DNA of 64,000 bases, from assembly GCF_002797445.1 (NCBI RefSeq), contig NZ_PGEP01000001.1:991001-1055000 (forward strand), given 5' to 3'. Below the pieces are notes generated by a model. The model had not been told where the DNA came from and searched no databases. It saw only the letters and a list, made by a program, of their open reading frames with translations. This DNA is from Acidovorax sp. 69 (GTDB lineage: Bacteria > Pseudomonadota > Gammaproteobacteria > Burkholderiales > Burkholderiaceae_C). The first letter of the stretch is position 1. Each line of letters starts with the position of its first letter. Below, piece after piece: positions 34,797 through 42,237 of the stretch. The position numbers and the translations under genes were made by a program.

Positions 34797-36281
34797 ATGA
34801 CTTTCCGCACCCCCACTGCCGCCCCTCAGCGCGCGGCGACCAGCCAGCGCATCGACGTTGCCCGTGAACTGTTGTTGACCCCCTTCGGTCTCGATGAAAG
34901 CCACCTGGCCCGTGCCCTGGCCGAGATCCGCGCTCACCAGGTGGACGACGCTGACCTGTACTTCCAGTACACGCGCAGTGAGGGCTGGAGTTTGGAGGAG
35001 GGCATCGTCAAGACGGGCTCGTTCAGCATCGACCAGGGCGTGGGTGTGCGGGCGGTCAGTGGCGAGAAGACGGCCTTTGCATATTCGGACGACATCTCCG
35101 AGGCCTCGCTCCTGGATGCTGCCCGCACTGTGCGTTCCATTTCGGTGGCAGCGCAAGCTGGGAAAGTACGAGTAGCTCCTAGAAAAATAGCGGTGAGTCG
35201 CAGTCTTTATCCTGGTGTGGACCCGATCGCCTCGCTGGACAGCACGGCGAAGGTGGCACTCCTGGAGCGGCTGGAACAACGCGCCCGCGCCAAGGATCCG
35301 CGCGTGGCGCAGGTCATGGCCGGCCTGGCCAGCGAGTACGACGTGGTGCTGGTGGCCCGGGCTGACGGCACGCTGGCGGCCGATGTGCGTCCGCTGGTGC
35401 GCCTGTCGGTCACGGTGATCGCTGAGCAAAACGGCCGTCGCGAGATGGGCTCGGCGGGTGGCGGTGGCCGCTTTGGCCTGGCCTATTTCGACGACGAGCA
35501 AATGGGGCAATATGTGGACGAGGCGGTGAATGCCGCCTTGGTCAACCTTGAGTCGCGCCCAGCCCCGGCTGGTGAAATGACGGTGGTGCTGGGCTCGGGC
35601 TGGCCCGGCATCTTGTTGCACGAGGCCATTGGCCACGGGCTGGAAGGTGACTTCAACCGCAAGGGCTCCAGTGCTTTTAGCGGCCGTATCGGCCAGCGGG
35701 TTGCGGCCAAGGGCGTCACGGTGCTGGACGATGGCACCATCGCAGACCGCCGGGGCTCTTTGAATGTGGACGATGAAGGCCATGCCACCCAACGCAACGT
35801 GCTGATCGAGGACGGCATCTTGAAGGGTTACATCCAGGATTCGCTCAACGCGCGCCTGATGGGTGTGCCCCCCACCGGCAACGGCCGGCGCGAAAGTTAT
35901 GCCCATATCCCCATGCCACGCATGACCAACACGTACATGCTGGGTGGCGACAAGGATCCGCAGGAGATCATCGCCAGCATCAAGAAGGGGTTGTACGCCT
36001 CCAACTTCGGTGGTGGGCAGGTGGACATTACTTCGGGCAAGTTCGTGTTTTCGGCCAGCGAGGCCTATTGGGTCGAAAACGGCAAGATTCAGTACCCCGT
36101 CAAGGGCGCGACCATCATCGGCAGTGGTCCTGAATCGCTCAAAAAGGTGACCCTGATCGGCAATGACATGCGCCTCGATAGTGGCGTGGGAACCTGTGGC
36201 AAAGAAGGCCAGAGCGTGCCCGTGGGCGTGGGCCAGCCCACGTTGCGCATCGAGGGGCTGACGGTGGGCGGAACGGCCTGA
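34797..36281 (+). CDS. tldD: Metalloprotease TldD
   Basis: TldD is the catalytic subunit of the TldD/TldE (PmbA) protease, which degrades unfolded peptides and processes modified peptides. The 494-residue product has the zinc motif HEAIGH with His275, Glu276 and His279, followed by GLEGDFNRKGSSAFSGRIGQ. The C-terminal region has VDITSGKFVFSASEAYWVENG and the cysteine segment GVGTCGKEGQSVPVGVG. The segment VRVAPRKIAVSRS (about 35170-35210) has AT-rich codons (gtagctcctagaaaaatagc) and matches the dispersed hairpin element. It may be an in-frame insertion. Confidence 0.96.
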   Translation: MTFRTPTAAPQRAATSQRIDVARELLLTPFGLDESHLARALAEIRAHQVDDADLYFQYTRSEGWSLEEGIVKTGSFSIDQGVGVRAVSGEKTAFAYSDDISEASLLDAARTVRSISVAAQAGKVRVAPRKIAVSRSLYPGVDPIASLDSTAKVALLERLEQRARAKDPRVAQVMAGLASEYDVVLVARADGTLAADVRPLVRLSVTVIAEQNGRREMGSAGGGGRFGLAYFDDEQMGQYVDEAVNAALVNLESRPAPAGEMTVVLGSGWPGILLHEAIGHGLEGDFNRKGSSAFSGRIGQRVAAKGVTVLDDGTIADRRGSLNVDDEGHATQRNVLIEDGILKGYIQDSLNARLMGVPPTGNGRRESYAHIPMPRMTNTYMLGGDKDPQEIIASIKKGLYASNFGGGQVDITSGKFVFSASEAYWVENGKIQYPVKGATIIGSGPESLKKVTLIGNDMRLDSGVGTCGKEGQSVPVGVGQPTLRIEGLTVGGTA

Positions 36282-36398
36282 ACAGGACGCTCTGGACCGC
36301 TCGGAGGTCCCCATGTGTTGCGCGCCCCCACCAACTGCGTTTTGTGGTGGGTACAAAGCTCTCCACAGGCCTGCAGGCGGCGCAAAATGGGAGGCACC

Positions 36399-36938
36399 AT
36401 GCCCGCCGCCACGCGCCCCAGTCAACTGCTGACACTCCAGTCTTTTGGGGATATCAGCCGGTTTCTGCGCGAAGGTGTGGCGGACGAAGACTCCCGCCAG
36501 TTGCGCGACAGTCTGGGGGCTTTGTCGACGCAGATCGACGATGCGGTCCGCGCTCGCCGTACCAGCACTGACACCACGGATATCACGCGCCGCGTTGTCA
36601 CCCTGTCGCACTGCGCGCGTGAGCATCAGCTGTTCCTTACCGGCCTGGGTTCTGCCTGGCATGCTCTGTATGAATTCGGCGCCTACCAACGCGCGTTGCG
36701 GGAGCTGCGTACCGCGATCGCAGACTGGCTGCAGATGCTGGAGCGCCGCAGCACCAAGGAAAGTGCCTGTTTCGATCAGTTCGAACTTCTGGCGTGGCGC
36801 ACGCTGGGCGAGGCACTTTTGTTGGTCGATATGTACGAGCACCAGAGCGATCCCCAGAGTGACCTGCAGGATGCGCCACCGCGCAAGGTGTCCGCATTGC
36901 AGCGCGCGCGCGCCTGGCTGAAGCGGTGGAGCCGCTGA
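36399..36938 (+). CDS. Conserved hypothetical protein, helical
   Basis: This 179-residue protein is not recognised. The ATG at 36399 is preceded by gggagg, which decides the start. The sequence is strongly helical with many Arg, Leu and Ala (DSRQLRDSLGALSTQIDDAV, then AYQRALRELRTAIADWLQML). It has no signal peptide or membrane helix. It lies about 100 bases after tldD and just before the attenuator of the DAHP synthase gene. It may be cytosolic and form coiled structure. No function is proposed. Confidence 0.62.
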   Translation: MPAATRPSQLLTLQSFGDISRFLREGVADEDSRQLRDSLGALSTQIDDAVRARRTSTDTTDITRRVVTLSHCAREHQLFLTGLGSAWHALYEFGAYQRALRELRTAIADWLQMLERRSTKESACFDQFELLAWRTLGEALLLVDMYEHQSDPQSDLQDAPPRKVSALQRARAWLKRWSR

Positions 36939-37039
36939 AGTTGAGGGGCAAAAGGCGGGCGGTAACCCACCGTTGTGTCGTGCAATCACAACATCTTGGG
37001 GTTGTGGCAGTGGCGTACAGCTGTGCTACATTGGTTGCC

Positions 37040-37096
37040 ATGCAAGTTCGCAGCGCGTTTTATTTTTGGTTTTTTATCTCGGTCCCCGGCGGATGA
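37040..37096 (+). CDS. Aromatic-rich leader peptide of the DAHP synthase attenuator
   Basis: An 18-codon reading frame, MQVRSAFYFWFFISVPGG, ends at TGA 37094-37096. Six consecutive codons (37058-37075) specify Phe-Tyr-Phe-Trp-Phe-Phe, a run very unlikely by chance and just what a leader peptide sensing aromatic aminoacyl-tRNA would have. It stands 129 bases before the start of a gene of the aromatic pathway and is followed by a terminator hairpin with a competing pairing. There is no clear ribosome site upstream. An extended -10-like TGcTACATT at 37024-37032 could start the RNA almost at the ATG, making it leaderless; this is a guess. Confidence 0.75.
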   Translation: MQVRSAFYFWFFISVPGG

Positions 37097-37170
37097 GAGG
37101 AAAACGCGCAAGCACACACACCTCCCCATACCAACCGCCGACGCTGCAAAGCCCGGCGGTTTTTTGTTTT
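37084..37170 (+). promoter_or_regulatory. Transcription attenuator region: antiterminator and terminator arms
   Basis: The sequence cggcgg at 37087-37092, at the end of the leader peptide frame, can pair with ccgccg at 37135-37140, the 5' arm of the terminator. A ribosome stalled on the aromatic codons would leave cggcgg free, so the antiterminator forms. A ribosome reaching the stop codon would cover it, so the terminator forms. This is the logic of the classical trp and phe attenuators. Confidence 0.7.
37133..37170 (+). terminator. Attenuator terminator hairpin before the DAHP synthase gene
   Basis: The arms aaccgccg (37133-37140) and cggcggtt (37154-37161) pair perfectly over 8 bases with a 13-base loop. 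They are followed by ttttgtttt. It lies inside the leader, 55 bases before the coding start, so it would act as a regulated stop rather than the end of an operon. Confidence 0.85.
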
Positions 37171-37225
37171 CTGCCCTCCCGTTTTTCTTCATCCACCACA
37201 ACTTCTACTCCACGAGGAAGCAACC

Positions 37226-38347
37226 ATGACGGTCTCCAACACCCCCACCAGCGAAGCCTGGTACCGCAGCGTCGAAAAAACAAGCCAAACCGACGACGAA
37301 CGTATCAAGGACATCACTGTGTTGCCTCCTCCCGAGCATCTGATCCGCTTTTTCCCCATCGGCGGCACGCCGGTCGAAACGCTGATTACCCAGACCCGCA
37401 AGAACATCCACAACATCATGGCAGGCAAGGATGACCGCTTGCTGGTGGTCATCGGCCCCTGCTCCATCCACGATCCAGCCGCCGCCGTTGAGTACGCGCG
37501 TCGCCTCATGGCCGCGCGCACACAGTACGCCGACACTTTGGAAATCGTGATGCGCGTGTACTTCGAAAAGCCACGCACCACGGTGGGCTGGAAGGGTCTC
37601 ATCAATGACCCCTACCTCGATGAAAGCTACCGCATCGACGAAGGCCTGCGCATTGCGCGCCAGCTGCTCATCGAGATCAACCGCTTGGGCATGCCCGCCG
37701 GCAGCGAGTTCCTCGACGTGATTTCGCCCCAGTACATCGGCGACCTCATCAGCTGGGGCGCGATTGGTGCCCGCACCACGGAGAGCCAGGTGCACCGCGA
37801 ACTGGCCTCGGGTATCTCGGCGCCAATCGGCTTCAAGAACGGCACTGATGGCAACATCCGTATCGCCACCGATGCGATTCAGTCGGCGAGCCGGGGCCAC
37901 CACTTTCTGTCGGTGCACAAGAACGGCCAGGTCGCCATCGTCAACACCAAGGGCAACAAGGACTGCCACGTCATCTTGCGTGGTGGCAAAACGCCCAATT
38001 ACGACGCCGCCAGTGTCGCGGCCGCCTGCAAAGACCTTGAAGCCGCCAAATTGCCCGCCACGCTGATGGTGGATTGCAGCCACGCCAACAGCAGCAAGCA
38101 GCACGAAAAGCAGCTCGAAGTTGCCCGCGACATTGCGACCCAGCTCGCAGGCGGTTCGCGCAGCGTGTTTGGTCTCATGATCGAAAGCCACCTCGCGGCA
38201 GGTGCCCAGAAATTCACGCCCGGCAAGGACCAATCGTCCGCGCTCGAATACGGCAAGAGCATCACCGATGCGTGCCTGGGCTGGGATGATTCGCTGCAGG
38301 CACTGGCAGAACTGTCCGACGCTGTCAAAGCGCGCCGCGCGCGCTGA
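37226..38347 (+). CDS. aroG: 3-deoxy-7-phosphoheptulonate (DAHP) synthase, class I
   Basis: This enzyme joins phosphoenolpyruvate and erythrose 4-phosphate in the first step of aromatic amino acid synthesis. The 373-residue product is of the AroF/G/H type: RLLVVIGPCSIHDPAAAVEYA, YFEKPRTTVGWKGLINDPYLD, QYIGDLISWGAIGARTTESQVHRELASG, the metal-ligand region MVDCSHANSSK and RSVFGLMIESHLAAG. The start at 37226 follows gaggaag. The upstream leader has an aromatic-rich peptide and a terminator, so expression is probably controlled by attenuation. Which end product inhibits the enzyme cannot be told from sequence alone, and the exact symbol (aroF, aroG or aroH) is uncertain. Confidence 0.94.
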   Translation: MTVSNTPTSEAWYRSVEKTSQTDDERIKDITVLPPPEHLIRFFPIGGTPVETLITQTRKNIHNIMAGKDDRLLVVIGPCSIHDPAAAVEYARRLMAARTQYADTLEIVMRVYFEKPRTTVGWKGLINDPYLDESYRIDEGLRIARQLLIEINRLGMPAGSEFLDVISPQYIGDLISWGAIGARTTESQVHRELASGISAPIGFKNGTDGNIRIATDAIQSASRGHHFLSVHKNGQVAIVNTKGNKDCHVILRGGKTPNYDAASVAAACKDLEAAKLPATLMVDCSHANSSKQHEKQLEVARDIATQLAGGSRSVFGLMIESHLAAGAQKFTPGKDQSSALEYGKSITDACLGWDDSLQALAELSDAVKARRAR

Positions 38348-38377
38348 GTTCGGGGCCTGCGACAGGCTCTAAACTCA

Positions 38378-38410
38378 GGCCTGTGGACTGCACATTTCTG
38401 TGCAGTTACA
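38378..38410 (+). other. Stem-loop after the DAHP synthase gene
   Basis: The arms cctgtggactgcaca (38378-38392) and tgtgcagttacagg (38397-38410) form 8 perfect pairs next to a 4-base loop, then a bulge and 5 more pairs. There is no T-run, so it is not a standard terminator. It lies 32 bases before the next gene and may end or process the upstream transcript. Confidence 0.5.
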
Positions 38411-38441
38411 GGCGTGGATATCAGAAGAAAGGCGAACCATC

Positions 38442-38753
38442 ATGCACAGCGAAGTGTCGGTCAGATTGACTGGGGATCAGGAGTTTCGTTTTGACCTGGC
38501 GGGAGCGGAGCCCATGGGCAACGAGGCCGGGCGACGTTGGCTGGACGAGCAGTTCATCTCGCTGGACTGCGAACCTCTGCGTGCCAGTGGCAAGGTGCTG
38601 TTGGCGGACAAGGTGCTCACTGTGGCACGCGCTGCCGGGGCATCGCTGCTGGCGGACCCTGCCTGGTCGAGCGACTTTGCGCGTGCTGCCAGCGCGGCTT
38701 TGGTCAAGCCCATCGTCAGGGTGGACGTGCCGGGAATGGCGGTCACGTTCTGA
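38442..38753 (+). CDS. Conserved hypothetical small protein
   Basis: This 103-residue protein is not recognised. From ATG 38442 it reads as a compact alpha/beta protein: SVRLTGDQEFRFDLAG, then RRWLDEQFISLD and KVLTVARAAGASLLADPAW. It ends VRVDVPGMAVTF. It has no signal or membrane segment. A purine-rich site (gaagaaaggcg) precedes the start. It lies between the DAHP synthase gene and the end of the convergent mpl gene. Similar small genes next to mpl or aroG are common in Comamonadaceae, but I know of no function. Confidence 0.65.
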   Translation: MHSEVSVRLTGDQEFRFDLAGAEPMGNEAGRRWLDEQFISLDCEPLRASGKVLLADKVLTVARAAGASLLADPAWSSDFARAASAALVKPIVRVDVPGMAVTF

Positions 38754-38783
38754 GCGCCCGTTTTTGGGTGATATCGGCGGATA

Positions 38784-38820
38784 GCGCTCTTGCAATAAGC
38801 GTTTGCTGCTATTGTTTTTG
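38784..38820 (-). repeat. Dispersed hairpin element, copy D (reverse orientation)
   Basis: The layout is reversed: gcgctcttgcaataagcg first (38784-38801), then gctgctattgtttttg. The AT-rich part runs into the mpl gene and supplies its stop codon and last two codons (Lys, Gln). Confidence 0.5.
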
Positions 38821-40233
38821 AAGTGCCTGTAGTAGCTTGGCGTGGATGCCCCCAAAGCCGCCGTTGCTCATGCACACCACGTGGTCTCCCGGGCGGGCTG
38901 CCTGTGAAACCTGGGTCACCAGCGTCTCGATGTCTGCGGCAGTTTGCGCGCGCTGACCAGGGCCTACTCCCAGTGGCGCCAGCGCTTGTGCCGCATCCCA
39001 GTCCAGCCCCGCCGTGTGACAGAACGCCAGGTCTGCGGGCTCCAGCGCCCAGGGCAGCTGGCTTTTCATGGCGCCCAGTTTCATGGTGTTGCTGCGGGGC
39101 TCGAACACGGCCAGGATGCGCGCCCCGGGGCCCAGGCTGCGGCGCAGACCATCGAGCGTAGTGCGCAACGCGGTGGGGTGGTGGGCAAAGTCGTCGTATA
39201 CGGCAATGCCGCTCACAACGCCACGAAGTTCCATGCGCCGTTTGACGTTCTGGAAGGTGGAGAGCGCCGTGGCCGCTTGGTCGGGGGGTACACCCACATG
39301 GTGGGCAGCGGCGATGGCGGCCAGCGCATTCAACTGGTTGTGCACGCCGGTGAGTGCCCATTCCACACGGGCCACTGTGCGTCCACGGTGCATCACATCA
39401 AATGCCTGGGGCTCGCCCACTGCATAGAAGTCGCTCACTGCCGAACCAAAGCTGGTGACTTCGCTCCAGCATCCTGTATGTAGCACGCGGGTGAGGCTTT
39501 CTTCGAGGCCGTTCACGATCACACGGCCTGACGGCGGTACGGTGCGCACCAGGTGGTGGAACTGGCGCTCGATGGCCGCCAGATCCTCAAAGATGTCAGC
39601 GTGGTCGAATTCGAGGTTGTTGAGCACAGCGGTGCGGGGGCGGTAGTGCACGAACTTGCTGCGCTTGTCGAAGAAAGCTGTGTCGTATTCATCTGCCTCG
39701 ATCACGAACAGCGGCGCCGTGCCAAGCTGTGTGGTGGCTGGCGTGGGGCGTTGTGGGGTTCCCAGCCGGGCTGACAGGCCAAAGTTCAGTGGAACGCCAC
39801 CGATCAGGAAGCCGGGCTGTTGCCCCGCACTTTCCAGAATCCATGCCAGCATCGAGGTGGTAGTGGTTTTGCCGTGGGTGCCCGCAACCGCCAGTACATG
39901 GCGTCCTTGCAGGACATGCTCGGCCAACCACTGCGGGCCGCTGGTGTAGGGCTTTCCCGCATCCAGAATAGCTTCCATCAGAGGAAATTTGGGTGAACCG
40001 TCGGGCAGTCGGGCCCGGCTGACCACATTGCCGATCACGAACATGTCGGGTTGGAGTGCCATCTGGTCGGCACCAAAACCTTCGATCAAGTCGATGCCCA
40101 GAGCCCTGAGCTGGTCGCTCATGGGGGGGTAGACGCCGGCGTCGCAACCCGTCACCTTGTGGCCTGCTTCACGCGCGAGGGCTGCGAGGCCTCCCATGAA
40201 CGTGCCGCAAATGCCCAGTATGTGTATATGCAT
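38809..40233 (-). CDS. mpl: UDP-N-acetylmuramate:L-Ala-gamma-D-Glu-meso-DAP ligase (Mpl)
   Basis: Mpl reattaches the recycled murein tripeptide to UDP-MurNAc in the cytoplasm. The 474-residue product starts MHIHILGICGTFMGGLAALA. The ATP loop is GTHGKTTTT, followed by DTAFFDKRSKFVHYRP, a hallmark of Mpl that distinguishes it from MurC. NNLEFDHADIFEDL, YDDFAHHPTALRTTL and FEPRSNTMK complete the three-domain pattern. It fits with AmpD, also in the window, as murein-recycling functions. Its last codons and stop come from a dispersed hairpin element. Confidence 0.96.
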   Translation of the reverse strand: MHIHILGICGTFMGGLAALAREAGHKVTGCDAGVYPPMSDQLRALGIDLIEGFGADQMALQPDMFVIGNVVSRARLPDGSPKFPLMEAILDAGKPYTSGPQWLAEHVLQGRHVLAVAGTHGKTTTTSMLAWILESAGQQPGFLIGGVPLNFGLSARLGTPQRPTPATTQLGTAPLFVIEADEYDTAFFDKRSKFVHYRPRTAVLNNLEFDHADIFEDLAAIERQFHHLVRTVPPSGRVIVNGLEESLTRVLHTGCWSEVTSFGSAVSDFYAVGEPQAFDVMHRGRTVARVEWALTGVHNQLNALAAIAAAHHVGVPPDQAATALSTFQNVKRRMELRGVVSGIAVYDDFAHHPTALRTTLDGLRRSLGPGARILAVFEPRSNTMKLGAMKSQLPWALEPADLAFCHTAGLDWDAAQALAPLGVGPGQRAQTAADIETLVTQVSQAARPGDHVVCMSNGGFGGIHAKLLQALQKQ

Positions 40234-40440
40234 GGGCGCCGATTCTAAGGTTCAATTCAGAACAGTCCTCTGGCGCTTGATGGGGCGTCAAATGAAGCTA
40301 TTAAAAGTGTAGTGAATGGGGTGGTGCTTGGATGATGGGTCAGGATGGTACTTAGGGGCAGGCCGTCGCTCGTGTCACCAGTTCAAGCCACAATAGGGTC
40401 GTTTTCTCTGCTGTGGCCCTCCTTTTTTTGACTGACTGCC

Positions 40441-40998
40441 ATGCACACACCTTTGAGCGAGGAAATCGCCCACACCACGGCACGCCTGGTGGTGGAAGAG
40501 GGGCTTGAGTGGGGCCCCGCCAAGCGTCGGGCATTGCGCCAGATGGGGTTGCCCGCCCGCACCCCATTGCCCGACAACGATCAGGTCGAGGCGGCAGTGC
40601 GGGAATACATCCAGATCTTCTGCGCCGATACACAGCCGCGCGAATTGAGGGCCCTGCGGCAACTGGCGCTGGTCTGGATGGAGCGCATGGCGGTGTTTCG
40701 TCCGCATCTGGGCGGGGCTGTCTGGCATGGCACAGCCACCCGGTTGTCGGATATTTATTTGCAGTTGTTTTGTGATGACCCTAAATCAGCAGAGATAGCG
40801 CTGATAGACCATCATGTGGATTACGAGCCCCGTACGGTAAAGGGTTTTCATGGTGAATCGGTCGAGGCCCTGAGCTTGGGCAGCAAGTCAGCTGAACTCA
40901 ATGAGATGATCGGCGTGCACTTGCTGATTTATGACCTTGACGATCTGCGCGGCGCGTTGAAACCCGATGGCAAAGGCCGTACCCCCGCGGGGACATGA
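40441..40998 (+). CDS. Conserved hypothetical protein, possible nucleotidyltransferase fold
   Basis: This 185-residue cytoplasmic protein is not assigned with certainty. A helical N-terminal half (EEIAHTTARLVVEEGLEWGPAKRRALRQM) is followed by FRPHLGGAVWHGTATRLSDIYLQLFCDD. That stretch faintly resembles a minimal nucleotidyltransferase fold (a G-T/S motif followed by an acidic strand), then GFHGESVEALSLGSKSAELNEMIGVHLLIYDLDD. There is no membrane part. The AT-rich codons at about 40789-40806 resemble the dispersed hairpin element. It is divergent from mpl and lies 37 bases before the TlpA-like gene on the same strand, probably in one transcript. Confidence 0.6.
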   Translation: MHTPLSEEIAHTTARLVVEEGLEWGPAKRRALRQMGLPARTPLPDNDQVEAAVREYIQIFCADTQPRELRALRQLALVWMERMAVFRPHLGGAVWHGTATRLSDIYLQLFCDDPKSAEIALIDHHVDYEPRTVKGFHGESVEALSLGSKSAELNEMIGVHLLIYDLDDLRGALKPDGKGRTPAGT

Positions 40999-41035
40999 CG
41001 GCCGTGCGCCGCCTGCTCCAGGAAACCATTGCGCC

Positions 41036-41614
41036 ATGACGAACCCTGCTGATTTGCCTGTACCTGTGATGATCCCCTCCGATGCTCCATCGTCCGCACG
41101 CCGCCGCCTGCTTTATGCCGGGGTTGCTGGTGCGGCGGCGCTGGGTGGTGCTGGCCTGGCGTGGTGGAAGTTTCAGCCACACGCCATGGCATCGGGCGCC
41201 GAGCAGGCGCTCTGGGGCATGGAGTTCGACAAGCCTGATGGCGGAGCAGTCGCTATGAAGTCTTTCGCAGGCAGGCCGCTGTTGCTCAACTTCTGGGCGA
41301 CTTGGTGCCCGCCTTGCGTGGAAGAGCTGCCCATGCTTGATGCCTTTTATCGAGAACATGCGGGCAAAGGCTGGCAAGTTCTGGGTTTGGCCATCGACCA
41401 GCCTTCGGCCGTGCGCAAGTTTCTGGCACGTATTCCCCTGGAGTTTCCGGTGGGGCTGGCGGGTTTGGGTGGCACGGACCTGGGGAGGTCCCTCGGCAAC
41501 CTCACGGGTGGGCTGCCCTTCAGTGTGGTGCTGGGTGAGGAGGGGCGGGTGCTGCATCGTAAAATGGGGCAAGTGACTCCGCAGGACTTGCAGTTGTGGG
41601 CCCGCTTGCGCTGA
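41036..41614 (+). CDS. TlpA-like thioredoxin-family protein
   Basis: This is a thioredoxin-fold protein of 192 residues exported by an N-terminal helix (RRRLLYAGVAGAAALGGAGLAWW; the RRR suggests a possible twin-arginine or simple anchor signal). The active site WATWCPPCVEELPML has the CPPC motif of TlpA/ResA. It is followed by VLGLAIDQPSAVRKFL and a cis-proline loop GGLPFSVVLGEEGRV. It probably reduces periplasmic cysteines, for instance of apocytochromes or copper proteins. Its partner is not visible here. It lies upstream of accBC and is separated from them by an inverted repeat. Confidence 0.9.
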   Translation: MTNPADLPVPVMIPSDAPSSARRRLLYAGVAGAAALGGAGLAWWKFQPHAMASGAEQALWGMEFDKPDGGAVAMKSFAGRPLLLNFWATWCPPCVEELPMLDAFYREHAGKGWQVLGLAIDQPSAVRKFLARIPLEFPVGLAGLGGTDLGRSLGNLTGGLPFSVVLGEEGRVLHRKMGQVTPQDLQLWARLR

Positions 41615-41665
41615 GCTTTTCTTTCGGTGTTTCCCTCGTTGTGCTGTTGCCAGCGGCCCTGTTGG

Positions 41666-41702
41666 ATGCATATTTCCATGATGAAGTTCATGGAAAATGC
41701 AT
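41666..41702. other. Long inverted repeat upstream of accB
   Basis: The arms atgcatatttccatga and tcatggaaaatgcat (one base shorter) face each other around a 6-base loop. It lies 51 bases after the TlpA-like gene and 72 before accB. It has no T-run, so it could be a protein-binding site or a weak terminator. Confidence 0.5.
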
Positions 41703-41774
41703 GTGGAAGACTGCGGTAGGGCGAAATTGGAGTAAATTCGCGCCCTATTCAGTTTTATAGCCGTTGGAGCTCCC

Positions 41775-42230
41775 ATGGATCTGCGAAAACTCAAAACCCT
41801 GATCGATCTCGTGTCCGAGTCGAACGTATCCGAACTCGAAATCACGGAGGCCGAGGGCAAAGTCCGCATCGTCAAGAGCGTTGGTGGTGTAGTCCAGCAG
41901 TATGTGGCTGCCCCCATGCAGGCCCCTGTTGCCCCCGCACCTGCCGCAGCCCAGGTGGCCGAGTTGCCTGCCCCCTCTGCGCCTGCTGTTCCCGCAGGCC
42001 ACATCGTCAAGTCGCCCATGGTGGGCACCTTCTACCGCTCGTCCAGCCCCGGCGCTAAGGCTTTTGTTGAATTGGGCAGCCAAGTCAAGGAAGGCGAGAC
42101 CATTTGCATCATTGAAGCGATGAAGATCCTCAATGAGATCGAAGCCGACAAGTCCGGCACGGTCACTCGCATCCTGGGCGAAAACGGCCAGGCGGTCGAA
42201 TACGGACAACCGCTGTTCGTCATCGAATAA
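41775..42230 (+). CDS. accB: Biotin carboxyl carrier protein of acetyl-CoA carboxylase
   Basis: AccB carries the biotin for acetyl-CoA carboxylase in fatty acid synthesis. The 151-residue product starts [16 protein letters not shown]. It has an Ala/Pro linker ([14 protein letters not shown]) and ends with the biotinyl domain, where Lys117 in EAMKILNEI is the biotinylated residue. [14 protein letters not shown] is the usual start of that domain. accC follows after 7 bases. Confidence 0.97.
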   Translation: MDLRKLKTLIDLVSESNVSELEITEAEGKVRIVKSVGGVVQQYVAAPMQAPVAPAPAAAQVAELPAPSAPAVPAGHIVKSPMVGTFYRSSSPGAKAFVELGSQVKEGETICIIEAMKILNEIEADKSGTVTRILGENGQAVEYGQPLFVIE

Positions 42231-42237
42231 GGCGCTC

